This document shows, piece after piece, positions 44,336 through 53,261 of a stretch of DNA of 64,000 nt. The translations under genes and the position numbers were made by a program. This stretch comes from Rhizobium leguminosarum bv. trifolii WSM2297. Its GTDB lineage: Bacteria; Pseudomonadota; Alphaproteobacteria; Rhizobiales; Rhizobiaceae. Every line of letters starts with the position of its first letter. The stretch's first letter is position 1. Under the pieces are notes generated by a model that saw only the letters and a list, made by a program, of their open reading frames with translations, had not been told where the DNA came from and made no database searches. The stretch covers positions 1,136,466 through 1,200,465 of the forward strand of contig NZ_JH719395.1 of assembly GCF_000271845.1 (NCBI RefSeq), read 5' to 3'.

Positions 44336-45814
44336 ATGACTGATCCGGTTCTTTCCCTGAAGGGCATATCCAAGTGGTATGGGCCGCTCCAGGTTCTGAA
44401 GAATGTCAGCTTGGACGTCTATCCGGGCGAAGTGGTCGCACTTCTCGGTGAAAACGGAGCGGGCAAGTCGACGCTATCGGGCATCATCGCCGGCTCGCGC
44501 ACGCCGTCCGAAGGATCGATGACATGGCTGGGGCAGCCTTATGCCCCGGTCACCCCAAGAGAAGCCATCGACAAGGGCGTTGTCCTGATCCATCAGGAGC
44601 TGCAGCTTCTGCCGCAGCTGTCGATCGCGGAAAACGTCTTCATCGGACGCTGGCCGATGAAGAACGGCGTCGTCGACCGTGCCCAGATGGTGCGCCGCGC
44701 CCAGGACCAGCTCGCTCGCTTGAACCTTCACATACCCGCAACGCGGACCGTCGCCGGCCTTTCCACCGCAAATCAGCAGCTTATCGAGATCGCCAAGGCG
44801 CTGGCTCTCAACGCAAAGCTCCTGATCCTCGATGAGCCGACAGCCGCCCTTGGCGGCGCCGAGACGGAGGCTCTCTTCGAACAGGTTCGCAAGCTTCGGT
44901 CGGAGGGCGTCGGCATCGTCTACATTTCCCACCGCATGGAAGAGATCAAGCAGATCACCGACCGTATCGTCGTTCTTCGCGACGGGGAGCGGGTGCAGGA
45001 ATTCTCAGACAGCGCAACCCCGGTGCGAACGATTGTCGAGAGCATGGTCGGACGCCCGCTTGACCGCTTATTCCCTGCCCTGCCGGTCCCGACAGATCGT
45101 CCGGTCCTCCAGGTATCCGGGCTAAGCTCGCCGGACAATTCGTTCCGTGACGTTACCTTCGAGGTGCGGGCCGGGGAGATTCTCGGCATCGCCGGATTGG
45201 TCGGCGCCGGCCGCACCGAATTGGTGCGTGCGATTTCAGGAGCAGATCCGATCAGTGCGGGTTCGGTCACGCTGGAAGGCGAGGAACTGAGGCTGCGCGA
45301 TCCGGCGGACGCGATCGCCAAGGGCCTGGTGATGGTCCCGGAAGACCGTAAGGAACAGGGCCTGATCGTCGGGCACCGGATCAGCGAGAACATTATCTAC
45401 GCCAATCTCGACAAGCTGGGCGGTGGTTGGATTACACCACGCATCAAGCGCTCGTTTGCGGAGAAGGCAGTCGCCAAATTCGGCGTCAAGGGCCGTGCCG
45501 AGCAGTACGCCTCGGACCTGTCAGGCGGCAACCAGCAGAAGGTCGTGATCGCCAAGTGGCTGACGCGCGATCCTAAGGTCGTCGTGCTCGACGAACCGAC
45601 GAGAGGCATCGACGTCGGCGCCAGGGCGGGCATCTACGACATCATCGTCAATCTTGCCAAACAGGGCGTCGCAGTCATCGTCGTCAGCTCGGACCTCGAG
45701 GAAGTTCTCGGAGTCTCCAATCGCATTCTCGTGCTTGCCCAAGGCAAACAGGCGGGCATTCTCAATCGTGACGAGGCGAATGACGTTTCGGTCATGGAGC
45801 TAGCCACCATCTAA
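44336..45814 (+). CDS. ribose-type sugar ABC importer, double ATPase
   Basis: 492 residues with two ATPase domains, as in RbsA/MglA. The first has Walker A GENGAGKST and Walker B LLILDEPTAAL with signature-like VAGLSTANQQLIEIAKAL; the second has a degenerate Walker A (GLVGAGRTEL) and SDLSGGNQQKVVIAKWLTRD with VVVLDEPTRGIDVG. GAGGAGGT precedes ATG 44336. With the permease and receptor it completes the importer of the sugar locus. Confidence 0.95.
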   Translation: MTDPVLSLKGISKWYGPLQVLKNVSLDVYPGEVVALLGENGAGKSTLSGIIAGSRTPSEGSMTWLGQPYAPVTPREAIDKGVVLIHQELQLLPQLSIAENVFIGRWPMKNGVVDRAQMVRRAQDQLARLNLHIPATRTVAGLSTANQQLIEIAKALALNAKLLILDEPTAALGGAETEALFEQVRKLRSEGVGIVYISHRMEEIKQITDRIVVLRDGERVQEFSDSATPVRTIVESMVGRPLDRLFPALPVPTDRPVLQVSGLSSPDNSFRDVTFEVRAGEILGIAGLVGAGRTELVRAISGADPISAGSVTLEGEELRLRDPADAIAKGLVMVPEDRKEQGLIVGHRISENIIYANLDKLGGGWITPRIKRSFAEKAVAKFGVKGRAEQYASDLSGGNQQKVVIAKWLTRDPKVVVLDEPTRGIDVGARAGIYDIIVNLAKQGVAVIVVSSDLEEVLGVSNRILVLAQGKQAGILNRDEANDVSVMELATI

Positions 45815-45868
45815 AGCACTTTTGCCGGGAATTGCGTGAAAACAAAACAGACAGAGAAAGGAAGAGCG

Positions 45869-46657
45869 GTGTCCGACATCACTCTGAACGCCCCGAAGCT
45901 TTTCGATCTCAGCGGCCAGGTTGCCATCGTTACCGGGGCTGGGAGCGGCATTGGGCAGCGCATTGCCATCGGCCTTGCGCAGTGCGGCGCGGACGTGGCG
46001 CTGCTCGACCGTCGGACCGACGACGGGCTGGCCAATACGGCCGAACATATTCGCGCCGCCGGCCGCCGCTCGATCCAGATCGCGGCGGATGTCACCAGCA
46101 AGTCTTCCCTTGGAGAGGCGATAGCACGGACCGAGGCAGATCTCGGCGCATTGACGCTAGCCGTCAACGCAGCGGGCATCGCCAACGCCAAGGCGGCCGA
46201 AGAGATGGAAGAGGACCAATATCAGACGTTGATGGATATCAACCTAAAAGGCGTCTTTCTCTCCTGCCAGGCCGAGGCTCGCGCCATGCTGAAGAATGGA
46301 CGCGGCGCCATCGTCAACATCGCTTCCATGTCCGGTGTGATCGTAAACCGGGGGCTGAGCCAGGCGCATTATAACGCCTCCAAGGCGGGCGTGATCCATA
46401 TGTCGAAGTCTATGGCGATGGAATGGGTCGACCGCGGCATTCGCGTCAACACCATCTCCCCCGGATACACGGCAACGCCGATGAACACCCGTCCGGAAAT
46501 GGTCCACCAGACCAAACTCTTCGAAGAGCAGACGCCGATGCAGCGCATGGCAGCTGTGGACGAGATGGTCGGTCCGGCTGTGTTCCTGCTGTCGAATGCA
46601 GCAAGCTTCGTGACCGGCGTCGATCTTCTTGTCGACGGTGGTTTCTGCTGCTGGTGA
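45869..46657 (+). CDS. short-chain dehydrogenase, polyol-dehydrogenase-like
   Basis: 262-residue NAD(P)-dependent SDR: cofactor loop VTGAGSGIGQRIA, NAAG, catalytic Ser in IASMSGV and YNASK with Tyr and Lys, and the ending VDGGFCCW, a tail of the type found in polyol dehydrogenases. GTG 45869 is the chosen start (AAAGGAAGAG upstream). It follows the ATPase gene by 54 bases and probably oxidises the imported compound, or its ketose form, in the sugar pathway. Substrate not proven. Confidence 0.9.
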   Translation: MSDITLNAPKLFDLSGQVAIVTGAGSGIGQRIAIGLAQCGADVALLDRRTDDGLANTAEHIRAAGRRSIQIAADVTSKSSLGEAIARTEADLGALTLAVNAAGIANAKAAEEMEEDQYQTLMDINLKGVFLSCQAEARAMLKNGRGAIVNIASMSGVIVNRGLSQAHYNASKAGVIHMSKSMAMEWVDRGIRVNTISPGYTATPMNTRPEMVHQTKLFEEQTPMQRMAAVDEMVGPAVFLLSNAASFVTGVDLLVDGGFCCW

Positions 46658-46661
46658 TGCG

Positions 46662-46823
46662 GTGAAAGAGCGCTTTGCCGGCAACTGGAAAACGGTCTCG
46701 CTTCCTCCCTGGCTGAGATCGCGGCGCTGAAGGGACCAACGGGCAAGACGGCGTGCGATATCGTCGTCTGCCCGCCCTTCACGTCGATCGAACAGGCTGT
46801 CGCTTTAGCTCCAAGAATGCTCG
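46662..46823 (+). pseudogene. triosephosphate isomerase remnant
   Basis: Between two SDR genes, pieces of TpiA can be read: FAGNWK from GTG 46662, then after a frameshift SLAEIAALK and CDIVVCPPFTSIEQAVALAP, the first third of a triosephosphate isomerase. The Met-Asn codons after NWK are damaged by a short deletion, and later coding is lost. Such an isomerase would suit a pathway ending in dihydroxyacetone phosphate or glyceraldehyde 3-phosphate, so the remnant hints at the pathway's original shape. Confidence 0.7.
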
Positions 46824-46878
46824 CAGGCAGCTCGCGCCCAGATTTGCTGTTTATGTCAGGATACCGGAAGGAAAGAGC

Positions 46879-47661
46879 ATGAAACGCTTCGAACAAAAGA
46901 CTGTCGTCATTACAGGGGGCAGCCGCGGCATCGGCGCGGCCATCGCCAGGCGCTTTGCCCGCGAAGGCGCCAATCTCGTCGTTTCGGCCAACGAGGACCT
47001 CGTCCACGGCGTCGCCGAGCAGATCCGCGCCGAAGGCGGCAAGGCGATCTCCTTCATCGGCGACGTCACCGACAAGGCGAGCGTCACCGCCCTCTACGAT
47101 GCTGCCGAGGCGGAGTTCGGGTCCGTCGACGTCTCGATCCAGAATGCCGGTGTCATCACCATCGCCCGCGTCGAAGACCTCACCGAAAACGAATGGGACA
47201 AGGTCATGGCCGTCAATACCAAGGGCGTCTTCCTCTGCGCCCAGGAAGCGATTGCAAGAATGCGCAAGCATAAGCGCGGCGGCCGCATCATCAACACCGC
47301 CTCCGGCCAGGCCCGCGACGGCTTCATCTACACCCCGCATTACGCCGCCTCGAAAATGGGCGTCGTCGGCATCACCCAGAGCCTGGCCAAGGAAGTCGCG
47401 ACCGACAAGATCACCGTCAACGCCTTCTGCCCCGGCATCATCGAGACCGATATGTGGGCCTATAACGACCAGGCCTGGGGCAAACTGCTCGGCAACTATG
47501 CCCCCGGCGAATTGATGAAGGAATGGGTCGAAGGCATCCCGATGAAACGCGCCGGCTCCGGCGAGGACGTCGCCGGCCTGGTCACCTTCCTCGCCAGCGA
47601 CGACGCCGCCTACATCACCGGCCAGACGATCAATGTCGATGGCGGCTTGATCATGTCGTAG
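46879..47661 (+). CDS. short-chain dehydrogenase, second copy in the sugar locus
   Basis: 260-residue SDR with VITGGSRGIGAAIARRF, IQNAG, INTASGQ and YAASK, ending NVDGGLIMS. It differs from the first SDR by much of its length and probably acts on another substrate or the reverse step. AAGGAAAGAGC precedes ATG 46879. It is the last gene of the plus arm; the following 334 bases hold a repeat. Confidence 0.92.
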   Translation: MKRFEQKTVVITGGSRGIGAAIARRFAREGANLVVSANEDLVHGVAEQIRAEGGKAISFIGDVTDKASVTALYDAAEAEFGSVDVSIQNAGVITIARVEDLTENEWDKVMAVNTKGVFLCAQEAIARMRKHKRGGRIINTASGQARDGFIYTPHYAASKMGVVGITQSLAKEVATDKITVNAFCPGIIETDMWAYNDQAWGKLLGNYAPGELMKEWVEGIPMKRAGSGEDVAGLVTFLASDDAAYITGQTINVDGGLIMS

Positions 47662-47755
47662 GGGACGGCGGCACTGAATCTAGATGGAAGATTTGCCTTG
47701 AAGCAGCCATATGCCTTTCGCTTGCCGCTCAAGGCGTTCGTCGCCGACGCTCCTC

Positions 47756-47911
47756 ACCCCCCTCATCTGCCCTGACGGGCATCTTCTCCCCGCTGGGGAG
47801 AAGGGGGAGCAAGCTGCTTGCCTTCGTTCCGCGACGAACGTCCCAAAAGAGGCGAGACGCCACTACGAGTCCCTTCTCCCCAGCGGGGAGAAGATGCCGG
47901 CAGGCAGATGA
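47756..47911. repeat. rhizobial long inverted-repeat element, variant copy
   Basis: About 155 bases with arms containing CTTCTCCCCGCTGGGGAGAAG, themselves hairpins, and TGCCC-TGAC-GGGCA on the left against TGCC-TGCC-GGCA on the right. It is related to the three other long elements but has a different middle of the arm. The gap 47662-47995 has no supported gene. Confidence 0.8.
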
Positions 47912-47995
47912 GGGGACTACGCGGCACATCTTTCATTGCCTGCCATCGGTGAGCGCAACGGATGGCAAAATGAACGCACACCCCCTCGCCCCATC

Positions 47996-48763
47996 CTACG
48001 TCCTGCTGATCGAAACCCCACCATCCGCCAGCATCGCCGTCCCCGTCACGAAGCTCGCCATATCCGACGCCAGGAACAGTGCCGCATTGGCGATCTCTTC
48101 CGGTTGTGCCATGCGCTTCAGCGCATGCAGCCCCTCGACGAAAGCGAGCACTTCTGCCGTCGCATCCGGCGCGTTGGTGATGCTGGCCGGCGTGTCGGTG
48201 CCACCGGGAAGCAGGGCGTTGACCCGGATCTTTTGTCGCCCGAGCTCGGCGGCGAGCACCTGCACGAAGCCGATCAGCCCCGCCTTGCTCGCCGCATAGG
48301 CGGCCATGCCAGGCATGCCGGCGGTATGGCCGACGAAGGTCGAGGTGAAGATCAGCGATCCGCCGCCTTTGCCCATCGCCGCCGATTGGTGTTTGGCACC
48401 GAGGAAGGCGGCAGTAAGATTGGTCTCGATCGTCTCGCGCCAGCCCTCCAGCGACAGCCCGGCAACCGGCCCCATCTCGCCGAGAACGCCGGCATTGTTG
48501 AAGGCAATGTCGAGCTTGCCGAAGCGCGAGACCGCCGTGTCGACGAGCCTTGCCTGCAGCGCCTCGTCCCTGACATCACCTGATATGGCGACGGCCTGCC
48601 CGCCCTCCGTCTCGATCTCGGCGACGACGGCATCGAGCGCCTCTTGTCGCCTTCCGGTGACCACGAGTTTTGCGCCCTGCCGCGCAAAGAGCGTCGCTGC
48701 CGCACGGCCGATACCGGAGCTTGCACCGGTGATGATCGCGACCTTGTCGTTCAGAAGTGTCAT
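47996..48763 (-). CDS. short-chain dehydrogenase (3-oxoacyl-ACP-reductase-like)
   Basis: 255 residues with a full SDR set: ITGASSGIGRAAATLFARQG, FNNAGVLGEMG, FTSTFVGHTAG and YAASKAGLIGFVQVL. The layout resembles FabG-like reductases more than the polyol SDRs upstream. It is on the opposite strand, alone, and separated from the sugar locus by a repeat, so it is probably unrelated to it. Substrate unknown. Confidence 0.9.
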   Translation of the reverse strand: MTLLNDKVAIITGASSGIGRAAATLFARQGAKLVVTGRRQEALDAVVAEIETEGGQAVAISGDVRDEALQARLVDTAVSRFGKLDIAFNNAGVLGEMGPVAGLSLEGWRETIETNLTAAFLGAKHQSAAMGKGGGSLIFTSTFVGHTAGMPGMAAYAASKAGLIGFVQVLAAELGRQKIRVNALLPGGTDTPASITNAPDATAEVLAFVEGLHALKRMAQPEEIANAALFLASDMASFVTGTAMLADGGVSISRT

Positions 48764-49104
48764 GTCCGTTTCTCCTCAATTGTCGAGGCATCTGAAATCT
48801 CAAACATCAGGCAAGGCAGCCACCCGTTTCCCGCGCGGACAAATGAAAAACTAGGGATGGCCGATGATTTCAGCCGGCGATCAGGTCGGCCGCCGAACGA
48901 GGGCGGCAGCCTCGATCGCCACCTCGAAATAACGAAATTCACGTTGTAAAACGATGCTTTGCTGCGGTTTCCGCATGCGCCCTGCCGCACTGTCAGTACC
49001 ATTGTGCGCTGCATCATCGATTTATCCCGGGTGTGACATTCATCCGATTCCCTTGATGTATCTTCCCGACTAAGAAGGGGCGCACAGGTAAAGGGAATCT
49101 CTTC
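48764..49104. other. gene-free stretch between SDR and DMT permease
   Basis: These 341 bases lie between divergent genes. I see no supported ORF, strong terminator or long repeat. Promoters for both genes are expected here but no convincing pair of boxes can be chosen by eye. Confidence 0.5.
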
Positions 49105-50013
49105 ATGCCGCGGTCACGCAATACTGAGGGCGCCATCTATATGAGCATGGCGATGGCCGGCTTTTCCGCAAGCGACGCTCTCTCCAAATCGGTGGTCGCC
49201 TATATGAACGCCGGCGAGATCATGTTTCTGCGCGGCCTCTTCACCAGCCTGCTCGTCTATCTGATCGCCCGGAAAATGGGGGCTCTGCGCTCCTGGCGCA
49301 TCGTACTGCAGCCGATCATCATCCTCCGCATCATCTGCGAGATGTTGTCCGCCGTCACCTATATTACCGCGCTCGGCATGATGCCGATCGCCAATGCCTC
49401 GGCGATCCTGCAGTCGCTGCCGCTGGTCGTCACCTTCGGTGCGGCGCTTTTCTTCCGCGAGCCCGTCGGCTGGCGGCGCTGGTCGGCGATAACAGTCGGC
49501 CTCGTCGGCGTGATGATCATTATCCGCCCTGGACCGGAAGGATTCACCGCCGCCGCCCTGCTCTGCGTCGGCGCGGTATTGACGACGGCCGGCCGCGACC
49601 TCGCCACCCGCTCGATCGATCCGGAGATTCCCTCGCTGATGATCACCGTCATCACCGCCATCTCCATCTCCTTTTTCGGCGCTCTGCTCATCCCCCTGCT
49701 CGGCGGCTGGCAGCCGGTCAGCGCGACTTCGCTCGGGCATCTCATGCTCGCCTCGGTGCTGGTGCTCGTCGGATACCAATCGGTCATCCTCGCGATGCGC
49801 ACCGGCGAGATCTCCTTCGTCGCGCCGTTTCGCTATACCAGTCTGATCTTCTCGTCGCTGCTCGGCTTTTTCTTCTTTGCGGAAGTTCCGGACAACTGGA
49901 CGCTGCTGGGGGCTGCGATCGTCATCGCTTCCGGCCTCTATACGTTCTATCGTGAGGCCAAGCGCCGCGTATCGCCGATTGCGCAGGAATCCGCGCCGCG
50001 CTCACCGGTTTGA
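49105..50013 (+). CDS. EamA/DMT-family drug or metabolite transporter
   Basis: 302-residue membrane protein with ten hydrophobic helices in two EamA repeats (first around MAGFSASDALSKSVVAYMN, second around LCVGAVLTTAGRDLATRSI), and a basic end (REAKRRVSP). Members export amino acids, sugars or drugs; this one's cargo is unknown. AAGGGAATC precedes ATG 49105. Its stop is 10 bases before mobA, so the three genes 49105-51170 may be one transcript. Confidence 0.92.
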   Translation: MPRSRNTEGAIYMSMAMAGFSASDALSKSVVAYMNAGEIMFLRGLFTSLLVYLIARKMGALRSWRIVLQPIIILRIICEMLSAVTYITALGMMPIANASAILQSLPLVVTFGAALFFREPVGWRRWSAITVGLVGVMIIIRPGPEGFTAAALLCVGAVLTTAGRDLATRSIDPEIPSLMITVITAISISFFGALLIPLLGGWQPVSATSLGHLMLASVLVLVGYQSVILAMRTGEISFVAPFRYTSLIFSSLLGFFFFAEVPDNWTLLGAAIVIASGLYTFYREAKRRVSPIAQESAPRSPV

Positions 50014-50022
50014 GGCAGGGTG

Positions 50023-50652
50023 ATGACTGAATTCTCGCTCGACAGATCCGATATATCAGGCGTCGTGTTGGCCGGCGGCCGCTCGCAGCGCATGGGCCGC
50101 GACAAGGCGGGCGTCATGCTCGGGGCCGAAAGCCTGCTCCACCATGTGCTGACCCGCCTTTCGCAGCAGGTCGGCCCCGTTGCCGTCAATGCCGATGCCG
50201 CCGCCGAGAATGTACCCGTCGTTCCCGACCGTCTTCTCGGCAAGGTCGGGCCGCTCGCCGGCATCCATGCGGCGATGGTCTATGCGACCAACCTCCCCGC
50301 GATCACACATGTCGCCACCGTCTCGGTGGACTGCCCGTTCTTCCCGGCTGATCTGGTCGCCCGGCTGGCGTCAGCGCTCGAACACCCGTCGCAGATTGCC
50401 GTTGCCGCCTCAGAGGGCCGCAGCCATCCCGTCTTCGGTCTCTGGCCGGTGACGCTCGCCGCCGATCTTGAAGCCTGGATCGCCACCGACGAAAAGCGCC
50501 GGGTACGCGACTTCCTGTTGCGGCATGACGTTACGGAAGTAAGCTTTCCCCTGCATCCGACACGCGCCAGCCTGCTCGATCCCTTCTTCAACATCAACAC
50601 GCCTGACGATCTCATCGAGGCGGAACGCTGGCTGGAGGCCCTTCGCCCATGA
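50023..50652 (+). CDS. mobA: molybdenum cofactor guanylyltransferase
   Basis: Links GMP to molybdopterin to give the MGD form used by DMSO-reductase-type enzymes. 209 residues with the nucleotide loop VVLAGGRSQRMGRDKAG and later TVSVDCPFFPADLV. ATG 50023 has GAGG seven bases upstream. Its stop overlaps the mobB start by ATGA, so the two are coupled. Confidence 0.95.
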   Translation: MTEFSLDRSDISGVVLAGGRSQRMGRDKAGVMLGAESLLHHVLTRLSQQVGPVAVNADAAAENVPVVPDRLLGKVGPLAGIHAAMVYATNLPAITHVATVSVDCPFFPADLVARLASALEHPSQIAVAASEGRSHPVFGLWPVTLAADLEAWIATDEKRRVRDFLLRHDVTEVSFPLHPTRASLLDPFFNINTPDDLIEAERWLEALRP

Positions 50653-51170
50653 CCGCCCCTAAAGTCTTCGGCATTGCCGGCTGGAAGAATTCGGGCAAGA
50701 CGGGTCTCGCCGTCCGCCTGGTGACCGAATTCACCCGCCGCGGCTACAAGATCTCGACGATCAAGCACGCCCATCATGATTTCGACATCGACAAGGTCGG
50801 GGCCGACAGCTACCGCCACCGCCAGGCCGGCGCCCACGAGGTCACCATCGTCTCCGGCACCCGCTATGCCATCATGCACGAGTTGCGCGGCGCGTCCGAA
50901 CCCGCGTTCGAGGAAATCCTCGCCCGTCTCGCTCCCTGCGACCTCGTGCTGATCGAAGGCTACAAGCGCGAGCCGATCCCGAAGATCGAGGCTCGCCGAC
51001 TGGAGGCCGCCAACCGCCAACCGCTGGCGCCGAGCGATCCCCATATCTCAGCCATCGCCGCCGATCATGCCGTCACGGATACGGCCCTGCCGGTCTTCGA
51101 TCTAGACGACATAGGCGCCATCGCCGATTTCATCGCTGGCATCGTCGGCCTTGAGACGCCTCGGCCCTGA
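50649..51170 (+). CDS. mobB: molybdopterin-guanine dinucleotide biosynthesis adaptor
   Basis: GTP-binding helper of MobA, 173 residues with the P-loop GWKNSGKTGLAVRL and ISTIKHAHHDFDID. It overlaps mobA by four bases at its start, and at its end it overlaps the convergent KaiC-kinase operon by 69 bases (51102-51170), an unusual 3' overlap that would make the two transcripts complementary. Confidence 0.95.
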   Translation: MTAPKVFGIAGWKNSGKTGLAVRLVTEFTRRGYKISTIKHAHHDFDIDKVGADSYRHRQAGAHEVTIVSGTRYAIMHELRGASEPAFEEILARLAPCDLVLIEGYKREPIPKIEARRLEAANRQPLAPSDPHISAIAADHAVTDTALPVFDLDDIGAIADFIAGIVGLETPRP

Positions 51171-53261
51171 GCCGCGGCTATCGAACCTGGGAGGCGGATC
51201 CGCTTTGCTTGCCACCGCCTTGCGGATTTCCTTGGCAAGCTGGGCTTGGTTATAGGGCTTCGCCAGTCTCGGAAGATCGATGTCGGTGCCGGCGGGCAGA
51301 TCGGCATAGCCCGTTGCCAGCACGATCGGCAGCGCCGGATCAATGTCCCGCGCCGCCTCGGCGAGTTGTGCGCCGGTCATGCCGGGCATCGAGTAGTCGG
51401 TGATGACAAGATCGAAATGCTGACCGCTGCGGATCAGCTCCAATGCCTCGGAGCCGGAATTTGCCTCGAAGACCTCGTGACCGAGATCTTCGAGCATGTC
51501 GACCGAACTCATGGCGATCAAGGCATCGTCATCGACCAGAAGGATCTTCAGTCTGGATGCAGCCTGCGGGACGGAGAACTCAGCCTCAGCCGGCCGCTCG
51601 GGGCGCCGTTTGGTAGCCGGGAGCCACAATTCGGCGGTCGTCCCCACTCCAAGCTCGCTTGTCAGAAGAAGTGCGCCGTTGAGCTGAACGGCAAGTCCGT
51701 GGATCATCGATAGGCCGAGGCCCGTGCCCTTTCCGACTTCCTTGGTCGAGAAAAATGGATCGACGGCCTTCTTCAACGTCTCCGCATCCATGCCGGTGCC
51801 GCTGTCGGCTACCGCGAGGACAAGATAGGCTCCCTCACTGAGATCGCCGACATTGCCGACAACCTCTTCCTCGCGCAGCGATATGGACAGCCTTCCCCCC
51901 TCCGGCATCGCATCGCGGGCATTGACGGCAAGGTTGAGCAGCGCCAGTTCGAGCTGGTTCGCATCGACCAGCGCCGGCGGCAACGTCGCCGGCAGGATAG
52001 TCTCGATGCTGACAGAAGATCCGACCGAGCGCCGCAGCAGGTCGCTCATGCCGGAGACCAGTTCGGCGAGATCGACGGGCCTGACCTGCAGATCCTGCTG
52101 TCGGGCAAAAGCCAATAAGCGCTGCGTCAGCGCCGCCCCCCGGCGCGCGCCCTGAAGTGCCCCATCGACCAGACGCGTCGCCTTGGCATCTCCGGCTACG
52201 TGCTTGCCGAGCAACTCCAGATTTCCGAGAACCACCATCAGCAGATTGTTGAAATCATGCGCAACCCCGCCTGTGAGTTGGCCGATCGCTTCCATTTTCT
52301 GTGATTGGCGAAGCTGTTCCTCGGCTCTTTCGCGCTGGGCGACTTCCTCGAGCAGGGTCCGGTGAGCGGCCTCGACATCCCTGGTCCGTTCCCTGACGCG
52401 CTCTTCGAGGTTTTCATTGAGTCGCTTCAGTTTTTCCTCGGCGAGCTTCCTGGCGGTCGTATCGGAGCAGACGCCGACGAGCTTCCTGGCGGAACCATAT
52501 CTGTCGGCATGGAGCTGCGCATGAACCTCGGTCCAGTGCTCTGACCCATCCGGCCAGATCGTCCTGTGATCAATCGAATAGTCTCGTCCCGTGTCGATCG
52601 TCTCGCGCAGGCGTGCCTGCACGAGGTCTCGGTCGTCTGGGTGAATGCTTGCAAGTAGGTCGTCGTAGGTCACTTCGTCGTTCGGCCCTCGGCCGAAGAT
52701 CGCCTTGCATGTCACCGAGACTGCCAAAGCCCTCGAGGATAGTTCCAGCTCCCATGCCCCTAGATGACCGGCGGCCAACGCCGTCTGCAACCGCCGCTCT
52801 GCGTCGCTGAGAGCCTCGAGTTGAGCGCGCGCCTCATATTGGCGCAGGCGCCCCTTTAACGCGGTTCGGACAATGCTGATGAAGGAGGTCGCATGGAATG
52901 GCCTTTCCAGAAAGGTGACGTTGCCGAGAACCTCGGAAAGCCGGGCAGCGGCCGGATTTCGCTCAGGCCCGCCGCCACGTGTCGTGAGTACGATGAACGG
53001 TAGGTCTGACCAACTCGGCTGAGCCGAAACCCAGGCGGCAATCGGCCTGAGATCGCGCGAGCGAACGGCCTCTTCCGTCAGAACGCCGAACGCTATGTCA
53101 TCGCTGAGTGAAGACGCGAAAATGGAAAGGTCCGCGGTAGCAATCGAGGCCAACCCGGCCTCATCGATCAACGATGTCGCCACCCAGGCATCGCGGCCGC
53201 CGGGGCTGTAGATCAATGCTTTCGGTTTGCCGGAATTAGGAATTGCCGCTATCCCCACCAT
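51102..53261 (-). CDS. PAS hybrid histidine kinase with terminal receiver
   Basis: 719 residues. The start resembles a receiver without its acceptor ([14 protein letters not shown]), followed by a PAS domain (residues about 150-280, with [15 protein letters not shown]), a coiled coil, the His dimerisation domain with acceptor in [17 protein letters not shown], an ATPase domain ([31 protein letters not shown]) and a C-terminal receiver ([14 protein letters not shown], acceptor Asp in [12 protein letters not shown]). Its start overlaps the stop of the KaiC-like gene by 26 bases, so the two are made together. No membrane segment is visible. Its 3' end overlaps mobB. Confidence 0.95.
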   Translation of the reverse strand: MVGIAAIPNSGKPKALIYSPGGRDAWVATSLIDEAGLASIATADLSIFASSLSDDIAFGVLTEEAVRSRDLRPIAAWVSAQPSWSDLPFIVLTTRGGGPERNPAAARLSEVLGNVTFLERPFHATSFISIVRTALKGRLRQYEARAQLEALSDAERRLQTALAAGHLGAWELELSSRALAVSVTCKAIFGRGPNDEVTYDDLLASIHPDDRDLVQARLRETIDTGRDYSIDHRTIWPDGSEHWTEVHAQLHADRYGSARKLVGVCSDTTARKLAEEKLKRLNENLEERVRERTRDVEAAHRTLLEEVAQRERAEEQLRQSQKMEAIGQLTGGVAHDFNNLLMVVLGNLELLGKHVAGDAKATRLVDGALQGARRGAALTQRLLAFARQQDLQVRPVDLAELVSGMSDLLRRSVGSSVSIETILPATLPPALVDANQLELALLNLAVNARDAMPEGGRLSISLREEEVVGNVGDLSEGAYLVLAVADSGTGMDAETLKKAVDPFFSTKEVGKGTGLGLSMIHGLAVQLNGALLLTSELGVGTTAELWLPATKRRPERPAEAEFSVPQAASRLKILLVDDDALIAMSSVDMLEDLGHEVFEANSGSEALELIRSGQHFDLVITDYSMPGMTGAQLAEAARDIDPALPIVLATGYADLPAGTDIDLPRLAKPYNQAQLAKEIRKAVASKADPPPRFDSRGSGPRRLKADDASDEIGDGAYVV

